Shown: positions 47,717 through 56,633, counted from the first letter of the stretch. The stretch: 64,000 bases of DNA from Paracholeplasma vituli (GCF_025446935.1 NZ_JAOEGN010000011.1:1-64000); one strand, 5' to 3'. Notes: a model not told the origin generated them from the sequence alone. Numbers and translations are program-made.

Positions 47717-48492
47717 AGTTTGTCATCTACACTTTCTTGATAATATATAAAGTATTTTTTTCCATTCACACCCGCAATACAAAACTCATGGTCAAAGACA
47801 TAATCTAAAACATCTTTCTCCATGATTTGATCTGGTGTACCTTCTTTAATGATTTTTCCGTCTTTCATCGCGATGATGTGATCTGAGAAGGTCGCGGCGA
47901 AATTGATGTCATGTAAGACTATCATAACAGTCTTGTTGAGTTTCTTAACCAAGTCTTGAAGGATGAGCATCATATCCACAGAATAACGCATATCGAGGTT
48001 ATTAAGAGGTTCATCTAATAAGACATATTTAGTATCTTGTGCTACAATCATCGCGATGTAGGCACGTTGTTTTTGCCCACCCGACAGCTGATTGATGTTC
48101 TTATGTTCGACTTCTTTTAATCTTAAAAATTGAATGGCTTCGTTGATTTTTTGTTCATCAAAAGTAGTCAAATTTCCTTTAGAGTGTGGCCAACGTCCAA
48201 AACTTACCAATTCACGAACAGTTAGGTTCACGTTAATTTGATTGGTTTGTTTTAATATCGCGATGGCTTTCGCGAAGTTGTGAGGTTTCACTTTAGAAAT
48301 GGGTTCACCATCTAATAAAACGGTGCCTTGATCAGCTTCAAGCAATTTGGAGATGACACCCAAAAGCGTAGACTTACCTGCGCCATTTGGTCCAATTAAA
48401 GCGGTGACTGCACCTTCTTTAATGGTGAGATTGATATCGTCTAGTACAACCAGACTGCCATATTTTTTATGAACATTTTTAATTTCAATCAT
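47713..48492 (-). CDS. Siderophore ABC transporter, ATP-binding protein
   Basis: This 259-residue FecE/YclP-type ATPase has Walker A GPNGAGKSTLL, the Q-loop in AILKQTNQIN, signature LSGGQKQRAYIA, Walker B YVLLDEPLNNLDM and the H-loop VLHDINF. It overlaps the neighbouring permease and binding-protein genes by 4 bases on each side. It powers uptake of an iron chelate through the two permeases encoded upstream. Confidence 0.94.
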   Translation of the reverse strand: MIEIKNVHKKYGSLVVLDDINLTIKEGAVTALIGPNGAGKSTLLGVISKLLEADQGTVLLDGEPISKVKPHNFAKAIAILKQTNQINVNLTVRELVSFGRWPHSKGNLTTFDEQKINEAIQFLRLKEVEHKNINQLSGGQKQRAYIAMIVAQDTKYVLLDEPLNNLDMRYSVDMMLILQDLVKKLNKTVMIVLHDINFAATFSDHIIAMKDGKIIKEGTPDQIMEKDVLDYVFDHEFCIAGVNGKKYFIYYQESVDDKL

Positions 48493-49466
48493 GCTTTTTT
48501 ATCTCCTTTTACGAGAATTGAGATCATATAAAGACCTCCAATTAAATTGATGAGTACTGCGAGTGAAGTATTCAAATTCAATGTGGTTAAGACTAACTGT
48601 CCTAACACTAAGAATACAACCCCAAGCATCGAACTCATCCATAAGAGTGGTTTGTGGTAATCGGTCTTGATCAGTTCTCGAGCTAGATTAACCGTAATTA
48701 ATCCTAAGAACATGAGTGGCCCAACTAATGCGGTCGATACCGAAATCAAAATCGCGATATAGACTAAGTTTCGGTTCATAAGTTTGTAATAAGAAACCCC
48801 TAAACTCTTAGCTTGGTCTTCACCTAAATTCATGACGTCAAAGGATTTGGTGTCTCTAGACATCAAAAATATAACGACAATCATAATCGGTAATGCCAAA
48901 TACCAAAGGATATCGGTATTCATATTCGACAGGCTCGCCATTGAACGCGAAGTCACTACGAGAAAGTCGTCCGGATCAATAATTCTCGATAGGAAGGACG
49001 TTAGACTGCCCATCAGTGTTCTAAAAACCAAACCCACTAATAAGAGTAAAGCGAGGTTGTTCTTCCCCTTTTTAAGGACGAATCCATAAAGTAATAAGGA
49101 AGAAAGAACCATTACGGTGGTTGATATTACAAAATTATAGTAAGGATTGCTGATGAAGAGTGAAGACGAACCAAACAGGAATACAATTAAGGTTTGTGAC
49201 AACACAAACGTCGAATCGAATCCAATGACACTCGGTGTCAAAATTCGATTTTGAGTAAGTGTTTGAAAGAACAAACCTGTCATACCCATCGTGATTGCGA
49301 CCACAATCATGGCGACCACACGAGATGCGCGTCTACTTAACCCACGTTCAAGTTGACCTATTGTGATGACGTCAATCCCAATCAGCCAGAACGTTAAGTA
49401 TAAAACAATAGAAACTACTACCAACAACCCAATCCATAACATCGGTTTCATAAATTTACTTGGCAT
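48489..49466 (-). CDS. Siderophore ABC transporter, permease 2 (FecCD type)
   Basis: This 325-residue permease has about nine to ten membrane helices, of the BtuC/FecCD family. RRASRVVAMIVVAITMGMTGLFFQTLTQNRILTPSVIGFDS is the family helix 2-3 region. LGEDQAKSLGVSYY is the coupling segment contacting the ATPase, and GPLMFLGLITVNLAREL is the conserved C-terminal motif. It corresponds to YclO. It overlaps permease 1 by 11 bases. Confidence 0.93.
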   Translation of the reverse strand: MPSKFMKPMLWIGLLVVVSIVLYLTFWLIGIDVITIGQLERGLSRRASRVVAMIVVAITMGMTGLFFQTLTQNRILTPSVIGFDSTFVLSQTLIVFLFGSSSLFISNPYYNFVISTTVMVLSSLLLYGFVLKKGKNNLALLLLVGLVFRTLMGSLTSFLSRIIDPDDFLVVTSRSMASLSNMNTDILWYLALPIMIVVIFLMSRDTKSFDVMNLGEDQAKSLGVSYYKLMNRNLVYIAILISVSTALVGPLMFLGLITVNLARELIKTDYHKPLLWMSSMLGVVFLVLGQLVLTTLNLNTSLAVLINLIGGLYMISILVKGDKKA

Positions 49467-50412
49467 GATACACCCTCCTATAAATTAAATATAAGAAAAT
49501 GATCGAGCCTAATACGCCCATAGTTAAGGATACTGGAATTTCATAAGGATAAATGATCATTCTCGATAAGATATCTCCGATTAAAACGAAGATACTACCG
49601 AATAATGCGATATCAAGAGCGTTCTTCTTCACGTTGTCGCCATAATAAATCGAGACGAGATTAGGAACAACCAATCCAATGAATGGAATGGACCCCACAA
49701 CGACGAAGATAGCAGCGGATACCATCGATATGATCACTAAACCAATCATCATCGTACGTTTATAGTTCACACCTAGATTCTTGGCGAAATCTTCACCAAT
49801 CCCAATAATGTTAAACTGAACCATATATATAAATGCCAAAATGAGTGGCGGTACAATCACATAAAGTAATTCATAGTTCCCAGCGATTTTGGTTGTAAAA
49901 CTACCCACCCCAATCGTATCGACAAATTGGGTCGCGTTGAACTGATACGCTAAGAATGAAACAATCGCAGCGACAATGCTACCAAACATCATCCCGATTA
50001 GTGGGACATAGATTTCATTCTTAAATTTAATTTTGTTTAAGATCGTGATAAACATGAATGACCCTAATACAGCGAACCCAAACGCGAATACCAACTTGAA
50101 GGTTAGGGAGAGTGTCCCTAACAATAAGTAAGCGAGTAATATACCGAGCTGTGCAGAATCAGTCACACCGACCACAGAAGGGGATATGAATTTATTCTTA
50201 CTGATGGTTTGTAAAATCAATCCTGAAATGGACAAGCCTACAGCAGTTAAAATAATCGCTAGTGTACGAGGGATTCTTGAAGTCCATAATAAGAACCACG
50301 CCTCTTTGTTTAGTGATACGATATCTTGTATTTTGATGTCAGAAACGCCTACAAAAATAGACATGACTAACAGCACAATAAATAACAAATATAAATAAAG
50401 CCGTTTTTTCAA
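49456..50412 (-). CDS. Siderophore ABC transporter, permease 1 (FecCD type)
   Basis: This 318-residue FecCD-family permease corresponds to YclN and heads the operon. The start is TTG at 50412 with AAGGTGG 7 bases upstream. TSRIPRTLAIILTAVGLSISGLILQTISKNKFISPSVVGV is the opening family region. GEDFAKNLGVNYKRT is the ATPase-coupling loop, and IPFIGLVVPNLVSIYYG is the C-terminal motif. The promoter at 50441-50469 is good. A Fur-regulated operon would be expected, but no convincing Fur box is seen. Confidence 0.93.
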   Translation of the reverse strand: MKKRLYLYLLFIVLLVMSIFVGVSDIKIQDIVSLNKEAWFLLWTSRIPRTLAIILTAVGLSISGLILQTISKNKFISPSVVGVTDSAQLGILLAYLLLGTLSLTFKLVFAFGFAVLGSFMFITILNKIKFKNEIYVPLIGMMFGSIVAAIVSFLAYQFNATQFVDTIGVGSFTTKIAGNYELLYVIVPPLILAFIYMVQFNIIGIGEDFAKNLGVNYKRTMMIGLVIISMVSAAIFVVVGSIPFIGLVVPNLVSIYYGDNVKKNALDIALFGSIFVLIGDILSRMIIYPYEIPVSLTMGVLGSIIFLYLIYRRVYHAK

Positions 50413-50440
50413 TGGAAACCCACCTTTTTAATACAAACCT

Positions 50441-50469
50441 ATTATATTTTTTTAGAGTTGACAATTCAA
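50441..50469 (-). promoter_or_regulatory. Promoter of the siderophore operon
   Basis: On the minus strand TTGAAT (50469-50464) and TATAAT (50446-50441) are 17 bases apart. They lie upstream of the TTG start at 50412. Confidence 0.78.
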
Positions 50470-50529
50470 AAAATATAGTAAAGATTATAAATAACTAGGT
50501 TTTTATCTCATAATAAGGCGATTTTTAGA

Positions 50530-50556
50530 AAAAAATCTAGGACATATAGTCCTAGA
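50530..50556 (-). terminator. Terminator of the cysK-cysE operon
   Basis: TCTAGGAC (50536-50543) and GTCCTAGA (50549-50556) form a perfect 8-base-pair stem. On the minus strand seven T follow. It overlaps the cysE stop codon. Confidence 0.88.
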
Positions 50557-51193
50557 TAGTAGATTCGTCTTTTGAAGCTAATTGCTTTTGAAGTTCTTCT
50601 AACCGCTCTTTGATTTGAGCGAGTTCTTGTTTCATGATTTCACATTCGCAAGTCGAGTCGTATACACGCTTGCCATCAATTGATATAAAACGCATCGGGT
50701 TACCGACGACCACACTTTTTTCAGGTAAGTCCTGTTTCACAATGGTGCTCGCACCAATGATAGAATCATCACCAATTTTCACGGGCCCAACCAAGGTCGC
50801 GTTCGCATATATCGTGACGCGATTACCTAAGATTGGGTGACGATTGCCTTTTGAATTGGTTGAGTTGGACCCAAGGGTTACCCCATGGAACATCACACAA
50901 TCATCACCAATCACTGCAGTTTGTCCGATAACAACACCTGCTCCGTGATCGATAAACAAACCTTTACCAATTTTAGCACCTGGGTGAATATCAATATTGG
51001 TGAATGTTCTGCCTATATTGGATATAACACGTGCTAATCCAGTAAAGCGTAATTTATAGAAAAATCTCGCTACACGATAATACATGAGCGCATGAATCCC
51101 AGGATAAGCTAATAATATCGTTAGCTTTGACGGGGCTGATGGGTCATGTTTCTTCGCTTGATTGATCGTCAAGCGGAGTTCTTTGAAGAACAT
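50552..51193 (-). CDS. cysE: Serine O-acetyltransferase
   Basis: This 213-residue enzyme makes O-acetylserine from serine and acetyl-CoA. A helical N-terminal domain (1-70) is followed by a hexapeptide-repeat beta-helix (IHPGAKIGKGLFIDHGAGVVIGQTAVIGDD). The catalytic His sits in FIDHGAG and MFHGVTLG, and IIGASTIVKQDLPEKSVVVGNP closes the helix. The C-terminal extension ends in a coiled coil (QELAQIKERLEELQKQL). It overlaps cysK by one base, so both steps of cysteine synthesis are cotranscribed. Confidence 0.95.
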   Translation of the reverse strand: MFFKELRLTINQAKKHDPSAPSKLTILLAYPGIHALMYYRVARFFYKLRFTGLARVISNIGRTFTNIDIHPGAKIGKGLFIDHGAGVVIGQTAVIGDDCVMFHGVTLGSNSTNSKGNRHPILGNRVTIYANATLVGPVKIGDDSIIGASTIVKQDLPEKSVVVGNPMRFISIDGKRVYDSTCECEIMKQELAQIKERLEELQKQLASKDESTI

Positions 51194-52119
51194 TATTCAA
51201 ATACCCCCGTGGATAAGTAACGTTCACCAGAATCTGGTAAGACGACCACAATGTTCTTATTTTTATAGATTGGATTTTTAGCCACTTTCACTGCCGCAAC
51301 TAAAGCAGCACCTGAAGATATGCCTACAAAGACACCTTCTGTCTTCGCCACTAATTTCGCCATATGAATGGCTTCATCGTTGGTTACGCGGATGATTTCA
51401 TCAATTACTTTCATATTTAATACATCCGGAATGAACCCCGCACCAATCCCTTGAATACGGTGTGATCCAGGTTTTTCTCCGGATAGTACTGAAGAATCGT
51501 AAGGTTCAACCGCAACAATTTTAACGTCTTTAAGGGTTTGTTTTAAGACTTCACCAACACCGGTGATGGTACCACCGGTACCGACACCCGCTACAAACGC
51601 AGCGACTTCGCCGTCAGTATCGTTTAAGATTTCCACAGCGGTTGTCTTACGGTGCATTTCGACATTCGCAAGATTTTTGAATTGTTGTGGCATGATATAG
51701 TTTGGGTGTTCTGCAAGGAGCGCTTCTGCTTTCGCAATCGCACCTTTCATACCCATAGGACCTTCGGTTAAGATTACAGTTGCACCTAAGGCTTTTACTG
51801 TCATAACGCGTTCTTTTGTTACAGTTTCAGGCATGATAATGATGAGTGGAATATTTTTAGCAGCACAGATAAAGGCTAATCCAATTCCCGTGTTCCCAGA
51901 CGTTGGTTCCACAAGTACTGTGTCTTTTTTGAGTAGACCTCTTACCTCTAGGTCATCAACCATCGCTTTCGCAAGTCTGTCCTTGACACTAGAAAGCGGG
52001 TTAAAACGTTCAATTTTAGCAATCAATCTGCCTTCAGTTTGAGTTTCTTTTTCGAGTGTGTGTAATCTGAGTAATGGCGTATTGCCCACCAACTCAGCAT
52101 AATTTTGATAGATTTTCAT
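51193..52119 (-). CDS. cysK: Cysteine synthase (O-acetylserine sulfhydrylase)
   Basis: The start at 52119 has GGAGG 8 bases upstream. The 308-residue PLP enzyme makes cysteine from O-acetylserine and sulfide. PLP lysine lies in NPLSSVKDRLA. TSGNTGIGLAF binds the substrate carboxylate, GVGTGGTITGVGEVL binds the PLP phosphate, and SSGAALVAAVKVA closes the site. It is transcribed from TTGTAA/TACAAT at 52140-52168, divergent from the MBL-fold gene. Confidence 0.95.
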   Translation of the reverse strand: MKIYQNYAELVGNTPLLRLHTLEKETQTEGRLIAKIERFNPLSSVKDRLAKAMVDDLEVRGLLKKDTVLVEPTSGNTGIGLAFICAAKNIPLIIIMPETVTKERVMTVKALGATVILTEGPMGMKGAIAKAEALLAEHPNYIMPQQFKNLANVEMHRKTTAVEILNDTDGEVAAFVAGVGTGGTITGVGEVLKQTLKDVKIVAVEPYDSSVLSGEKPGSHRIQGIGAGFIPDVLNMKVIDEIIRVTNDEAIHMAKLVAKTEGVFVGISSGAALVAAVKVAKNPIYKNKNIVVVLPDSGERYLSTGVFE

Positions 52120-52139
52120 AGATAGTACCTCCATACCTT

Positions 52140-52168
52140 ATTGTATGCTTTTAACGCATTATTTACAA
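52140..52168 (-). promoter_or_regulatory. Promoter of the cysK-cysE operon
   Basis: On the minus strand TTGTAA (52168-52163) and TACAAT (52145-52140) are 17 bases apart. The predicted leader is too short for a T-box or other riboswitch. Confidence 0.75.
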
Positions 52169-52188
52169 ACGATTTAGTTGCTTTTGCT

Positions 52189-52217
52189 TTTACCTTTCTA
52201 AAGAAAACGCTATAATA
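52189..52217 (+). promoter_or_regulatory. Promoter of the MBL-fold hydrolase gene
   Basis: TTTACC (52189-52194), a 17-base spacer and TATAAT (52212-52217). GAGG and ATG at 52236 follow. Confidence 0.7.
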
Positions 52218-52235
52218 GGACATGAGGTAAGAAAC

Positions 52236-52850
52236 ATGCAAATAAAACGATTCACACTTGGCGAAATCCGTAGCAACTGTTACGTCGTCTATCATAACCA
52301 ACATGCGATGGTCATTGACCCAGGATTTGATACTTATGAGGTCAAAGAATTCCTCGCCGACAATAACTTAACATTAGACATCATCTACGCCACCCATGGT
52401 CATTTTGATCACATTGGTGGTATCAACGGGTTAAAGGCACTCTATCCAAAAGCAGTGGTGATAGCTCCTAAAAAGGATGCTGTATTCTTTGATCCAGCTT
52501 TTGGTATTTCACGCTTAAACTACAAAGTCCATGTCGATGAGTTTCTAGACGATGACATCGAACAAGTGATTCCATTCCAAGGCTATGAATTTAGAGTCAT
52601 TCATACACCAGGACACTCAGAAGGCGGTACGTGCCTATATACAGAAGGCGTTTTATTTTCAGGGGACACCCTGTTTTATATGACTGTTGGTAGAACCGAT
52701 TTATACCATTCTTCATTCGATGCACTTAAAAAAAGTATCTTAGAAAAACTTTATATACTACCTGAAAACACTTTGTGCTATCCAGGCCATGGTCGAACAA
52801 CACATATTGGATTTGAACAAATAAATAATAGTGTGGTTAGAAAACCTTAG
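52236..52850 (+). CDS. MBL-fold metallohydrolase (glyoxalase II-like)
   Basis: This 204-residue metallo-beta-lactamase-fold enzyme has the binuclear metal site signature T-H54-G-H56-F-D58-H59. It also has a third His in HTPGHSEGGTC, the bridging Asp in LFSGDTLF and a final His in YPGHGRTTHIG. The short length resembles the YcbL/YqgX glyoxalase-II-like group, which often acts on thioesters such as S-lactoylglutathione or the bacillithiol equivalent. The true substrate is uncertain. It is divergent from cysK. Confidence 0.9.
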   Translation: MQIKRFTLGEIRSNCYVVYHNQHAMVIDPGFDTYEVKEFLADNNLTLDIIYATHGHFDHIGGINGLKALYPKAVVIAPKKDAVFFDPAFGISRLNYKVHVDEFLDDDIEQVIPFQGYEFRVIHTPGHSEGGTCLYTEGVLFSGDTLFYMTVGRTDLYHSSFDALKKSILEKLYILPENTLCYPGHGRTTHIGFEQINNSVVRKP

Positions 52851-52885
52851 TTTTGTTTTATAATAGATTTACGCGGTAATTGAAA

Positions 52886-54238
52886 ATGAAGAAAATTGAG
52901 GCTTTCCTAAAATCGAATGTGTTCCTAATACTCGTCAACGGTTTGACGTTTTTTGGTTTCATCTCACGAGGTGAAAATCAAATATATAACACGTACGTAC
53001 TCTTGACTTTCTTGATTTTGCTATCACTTATTCTAATCTTCTTTAAGAATACAATTTATACTGTACCCTTCATGATGGGTATCATGTATGGTTTTAACAT
53101 GCAAAACCCGAACTTGAATACCATCAGTGAGTTAGGTTTTGTCTATTTAATCCCGGTATTTGTTGTCGCTTCCATCGTTATCCACTGGATACGCTTCAAG
53201 CCTAAATTTACTAAAGGGGTGCTCACAAAACCCTACCTATGGATTGCGTTAGCGTATATTGGTTCCATATTCTATGTAAATATTACGGTAACCTACCTTC
53301 AATTATCACTTGTCGGATTCCTATACCTAATGGTCTATCAATTTTTCCGTCAAACCATGAAGACCGATGAATCCTATATGATGCGAATACTGTTTTTCGC
53401 ATCACTCTTATTACTAGCTGAGCTTTCTTATAATATTGGCCTCGGCTTCTTCTTAGAAAACTTAGAAAAACCGATGCGAGAACGCATTTCACTTGGCATG
53501 AGAGCGTCTTGGTTCAATGCCGATTTCGGATGGGCTAACATCAACGATGTGGTCATCCATATCACTTTATTAATGGGTGCACAGTTTTACTTAATCTTAA
53601 AATATCCTAAAAACATCTTGCTTTGGATTTTCCCACTGTTAACCGGTTTTGTTGTGTTTGTCTCGGCTTCACGTGGTGGGTATTTATCGATGGCATTATC
53701 ATTCTTATTCTATATTCCATACGTCATAAAGAAGACCAACAAGTGGGGCATTCTCAATATGATTTACGCCTTCATCATCGTTGGACTCACATTATATGAA
53801 CTGAGATTATTGGTGGAAATCGCTTATGAGATTGCGATCCAAGGTGGGTGGGATGATTTAGATAGTTTCTCATCGAGTCGAATCACACTTTATAAACATG
53901 CTTTAGATATATATAAAGAATTCCCTGTGTTTGGTGGGGGATGGGAATCGATGACCGATATCGGTAATCCAGACCGAATCCAAGTCTTCCATTCTACAAT
54001 ATTCCATTCACTCGCTGTGATGGGCACCTTTGGATTACTTGGCTTATTCTACTACTTCTATCAAACTTTTAAGTACTTATTTACGAAACGTAATCTGGTG
54101 AAAAGCGTCATTTTGATAGGCATTTTAGTTTCACAAATCCATGGTTTAATCGATAACACCATGTATATGATTGTCTATACTTTCGCAACCCTCATCCTAT
54201 TCAGTATGTTAGAAAATCTTGAACAAAATACCATCTAA
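52886..54238 (+). CDS. O-antigen ligase-like (Wzy_C) membrane protein
   Basis: This 450-residue protein has about ten to twelve membrane helices and a large loop near residues 310-360. FVSASRGGYLSMALSF and FHSTIFHSLAVMGTFGLLGL are the typical Wzy_C-family segments, with the conserved Arg after Ser and His in the periplasmic loop. Such proteins ligate or polymerise glycans on lipid carriers at the outer face of the membrane. With the LtaS-like enzyme this suggests glycan or glycolipid decoration of the cell surface. The ribosome site is weak. Confidence 0.82.
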   Translation: MKKIEAFLKSNVFLILVNGLTFFGFISRGENQIYNTYVLLTFLILLSLILIFFKNTIYTVPFMMGIMYGFNMQNPNLNTISELGFVYLIPVFVVASIVIHWIRFKPKFTKGVLTKPYLWIALAYIGSIFYVNITVTYLQLSLVGFLYLMVYQFFRQTMKTDESYMMRILFFASLLLLAELSYNIGLGFFLENLEKPMRERISLGMRASWFNADFGWANINDVVIHITLLMGAQFYLILKYPKNILLWIFPLLTGFVVFVSASRGGYLSMALSFLFYIPYVIKKTNKWGILNMIYAFIIVGLTLYELRLLVEIAYEIAIQGGWDDLDSFSSSRITLYKHALDIYKEFPVFGGGWESMTDIGNPDRIQVFHSTIFHSLAVMGTFGLLGLFYYFYQTFKYLFTKRNLVKSVILIGILVSQIHGLIDNTMYMIVYTFATLILFSMLENLEQNTI

Positions 54239-54249
54239 GTATAATTAAA

Positions 54250-54285
54250 ATCGGAAACCCGTTTAAAAGGTTTCCGATATTTTTT
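54250..54285. terminator. Bidirectional terminator
   Basis: ATCGGAAACC (54250-54259) and GGTTTCCGAT (54269-54278) form a 10-base-pair stem. ATTTTTTT follows on the plus strand. The minus strand has TTTTAATT after the stem. Confidence 0.85.
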
Positions 54286-56594
54286 TAGTCGTTTGCGCGA
54301 AGCGCTTCTACTGGGTTCTTCTTCGCAGCTAAGGACGCTGGGAATAAACCGGCAATGAAGGTTAAGGTAATCGACACCGCAATCATCGACAATACATGTA
54401 CCCATGTGAGTTGTAAGATTTGTGCCATTTGTTCGTTTAAGTTTTCCACAATTAAATTGATTGGGAAAGATAGAATGTAGGTTATGGATGACCCGAGGAT
54501 ACCTGCAGTTAAACCAATTAAGAAGGTTTCTGAGTTAAATACGCGTTTTACGTCTTTCTTACGCGCACCCAGTGCACGTAAGACCCCAATTTCTTGAGTT
54601 CTTTCAATAACTGAGACATAGGTAATGATACCAATCATAATTGAGGATACTACCAAGGATATACCTGCAAAAATAACTAAGACAATCGAAATCATATTCA
54701 CGACACTACCTAAAGCAGAACCAATCGTTTCAGCTAAATCTAAGTAGATTATCTTATCGGTTTCAGAGACGGTTTTATTATAAGCCTCAATCACATCGAT
54801 GATACCTTCTTTAGATTCATAGGATACTGGATAAATGCTGATGGATATAGGCTTTTGATCGACTCCGATAAAGGATTCAACGAGTGGTCTTTCCATCGCT
54901 TCTGCAACAAAGTTAGTTCCTGCAGGTCTCAAGCTTTGTCCTTGAGCACGGAAGTCCATGACATAGTAATTCGAATTTTTTTGAGCGATACCAACTTGTG
55001 AAGTTAACGCCTTTTGTAAGAGGACGTTATTAAAGTCATCAAGATGGTAAACACCATCATCAATCGTAAATACGTTTTCTACTTTCGGTGCTAGAACCGC
55101 AGAGATTTTTAACACCATACCATTGTTGAATGCATTCGATAAATCGGTGTTAGGTTTGAAAATCGTCTTACCAGCTAATGTGGTCGAATCCGCTTGATAG
55201 TAATCGTTATAGTAAGGTGATACGAGTGTTTTACCCACTAAATCTGTATACGCAACTGACCCATCTGTTGGTAAGTTAAAGGCTTCTAAGACACGTTTAT
55301 CGACACCAAACTCATCGTTTAACAAAATGAATATTTCATAGACATTTGGGTCTGTCACAGTTAACGATCCTGCCATGATGTCAAAGTATTCATTCAAGAA
55401 CGCTTTATTGGTTTGTGCAAATTGAATGGATTCTTTATCAACTAGTCTATAAACGCCCGCGTTTTGTTGTAAGAGTAGCGTTTGAACAGCGTATTCATAT
55501 TCAATACTGGTGAAATCATTTGGATTTAGATTTTGTTCTAAATAACTTATAAAAGCAGGGGATAAGTTATTCAAATAAGCCGATGGTGGAATGCTCGAGT
55601 CGTATGGTTTTACATAACCATTCGATACCGGTGCAGGTGCATCAAAATCCGGTGGACCAAACGTCACTGAATACTGATTAATCATGATTGGAATGGACAC
55701 CAAAGCGCCACGTTCAAGGTCTGATACGGTCTTGTTAAAGCCATTACCGACACCGAGGACTAATAAGACCCCAATGATCCCAATCGAGCCTGCAAACGCT
55801 GTAATCAACGTTCTAGCCAGTTTAGTTCTTAAATTATTAAAGGATAATTTAATCGCTTGTAAGTAAGACATCGAAGTCTTCTTAGGGGTGTAGACAGTCT
55901 CATCATTTTTGGTGGATTGTGTGGTTTTGGTATCGGATACGACATTACCATCCAATAGTCGAATGGTTCTCGTCGCATAGGTATCTGCTAACTCTTGGTT
56001 ATGTGTAACCATGATGACCAATTGTTCTTTCGCAATTTCTTGGATTAACTCCATGATTTGAACAGAAGTTTGAGAATCTAACGCACCTGTTGGTTCGTCC
56101 GCTAAAATGATTTCTGGGTCATTCGCAAGTGCTCTCGCAATTGCAACACGTTGTTTTTGTCCCCCAGAGAGTTGAGCTGAACGCTTGTACATTTGGTCTT
56201 TTAAACCCACTCGAATTAAGACTTCTTCTGCCTTTTTACGACGTTCTTCGATCGATTTACCTGCAAGGGTCATCCCGAGTTCGACGTTTTCAATAATGGA
56301 GATGTGGTTGATCAAGTTGTAGTTTTGGAAGATGAATCCAACTTTGTTGTTACGATAAGCATCCCAGTCACGATCATCAAATCGTTTGGTGGATTTATTC
56401 TCAATAATCAAATCCCCAGATGTGTATTGGTCTAACCCACCAATTAGGTTTAGTAGGGTTGTTTTACCACATCCAGATGGCCCTAGTATCGCAACAAATT
56501 CGCTACGATCAAAGGTTAGATTGATATCATGCAGTGCCGTAAACGGCTTTCCCGCAATGAGATAATCCTTCTTAATATGTTCTAATTTAAGCAT
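54285..56594 (-). CDS. MacB-like ABC transporter, fused ATPase and permease
   Basis: The start at 56594 has AATGAGG upstream. The 769-residue fusion begins with a LolD-type ATPase (residues 1-230: GPSGCGKTTLL, FIFQNYNLINH, LSGGQKQRVAIARAL, IILADEPTGALDSQ, MVTHN). It continues as an FtsX-type permease with a first membrane helix near 265-285. An extracytoplasmic domain of about 320 residues follows. Three C-terminal helices enclose the QEIGVLRALGARKKDVKRVF coupling loop. This order (ATPase first) is that of MacB. Macrolide, peptide or lipoprotein export is possible; no periplasmic adaptor gene lies nearby. A palindrome covers the promoter/ribosome-site region at 56603-56623. Confidence 0.92.
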   Translation of the reverse strand: MLKLEHIKKDYLIAGKPFTALHDINLTFDRSEFVAILGPSGCGKTTLLNLIGGLDQYTSGDLIIENKSTKRFDDRDWDAYRNNKVGFIFQNYNLINHISIIENVELGMTLAGKSIEERRKKAEEVLIRVGLKDQMYKRSAQLSGGQKQRVAIARALANDPEIILADEPTGALDSQTSVQIMELIQEIAKEQLVIMVTHNQELADTYATRTIRLLDGNVVSDTKTTQSTKNDETVYTPKKTSMSYLQAIKLSFNNLRTKLARTLITAFAGSIGIIGVLLVLGVGNGFNKTVSDLERGALVSIPIMINQYSVTFGPPDFDAPAPVSNGYVKPYDSSIPPSAYLNNLSPAFISYLEQNLNPNDFTSIEYEYAVQTLLLQQNAGVYRLVDKESIQFAQTNKAFLNEYFDIMAGSLTVTDPNVYEIFILLNDEFGVDKRVLEAFNLPTDGSVAYTDLVGKTLVSPYYNDYYQADSTTLAGKTIFKPNTDLSNAFNNGMVLKISAVLAPKVENVFTIDDGVYHLDDFNNVLLQKALTSQVGIAQKNSNYYVMDFRAQGQSLRPAGTNFVAEAMERPLVESFIGVDQKPISISIYPVSYESKEGIIDVIEAYNKTVSETDKIIYLDLAETIGSALGSVVNMISIVLVIFAGISLVVSSIMIGIITYVSVIERTQEIGVLRALGARKKDVKRVFNSETFLIGLTAGILGSSITYILSFPINLIVENLNEQMAQILQLTWVHVLSMIAVSITLTFIAGLFPASLAAKKNPVEALRAND

Positions 56595-56596
56595 AA

Positions 56597-56623
56597 TAAA
56601 AAACCTCATTTCTTCAATGAGGT
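56597..56623 (-). terminator. Hairpin overlapping the MacB-like gene leader; terminator of the upstream gene
   Basis: ACCTCATT (56603-56610) and AATGAGGT (56616-56623) form a perfect 8-base-pair stem. On the minus strand a TTTTTTATT run leads into the ATG at 56594. The 3' arm contains the ribosome-binding sequence. It is placed to stop messages from the 56710 gene, or to hide the ribosome site. Confidence 0.65.
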
Positions 56624-56624
56624 C

Positions 56625-56633
56625 ATTATATCA
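56625..56633 (-). promoter_or_regulatory. Extended -10 promoter of the MacB-like gene
   Basis: On the minus strand TGATATAAT sits 2 bases upstream of the hairpin. Its start site would fall within the 5' arm. Confidence 0.5.

Noticed and set aside
50503-50516. TTATCTCATAATAA upstream of the siderophore operon as a Fur box.
   Set aside because: Only four bases pair at each end, similarity to the Fur consensus is low and it lies upstream of the promoter rather than over it.
52120-52235. A T-box or SAM riboswitch ahead of cysK.
   Set aside because: The promoter lies about 20 bases from the start codon, so no structured leader is possible.
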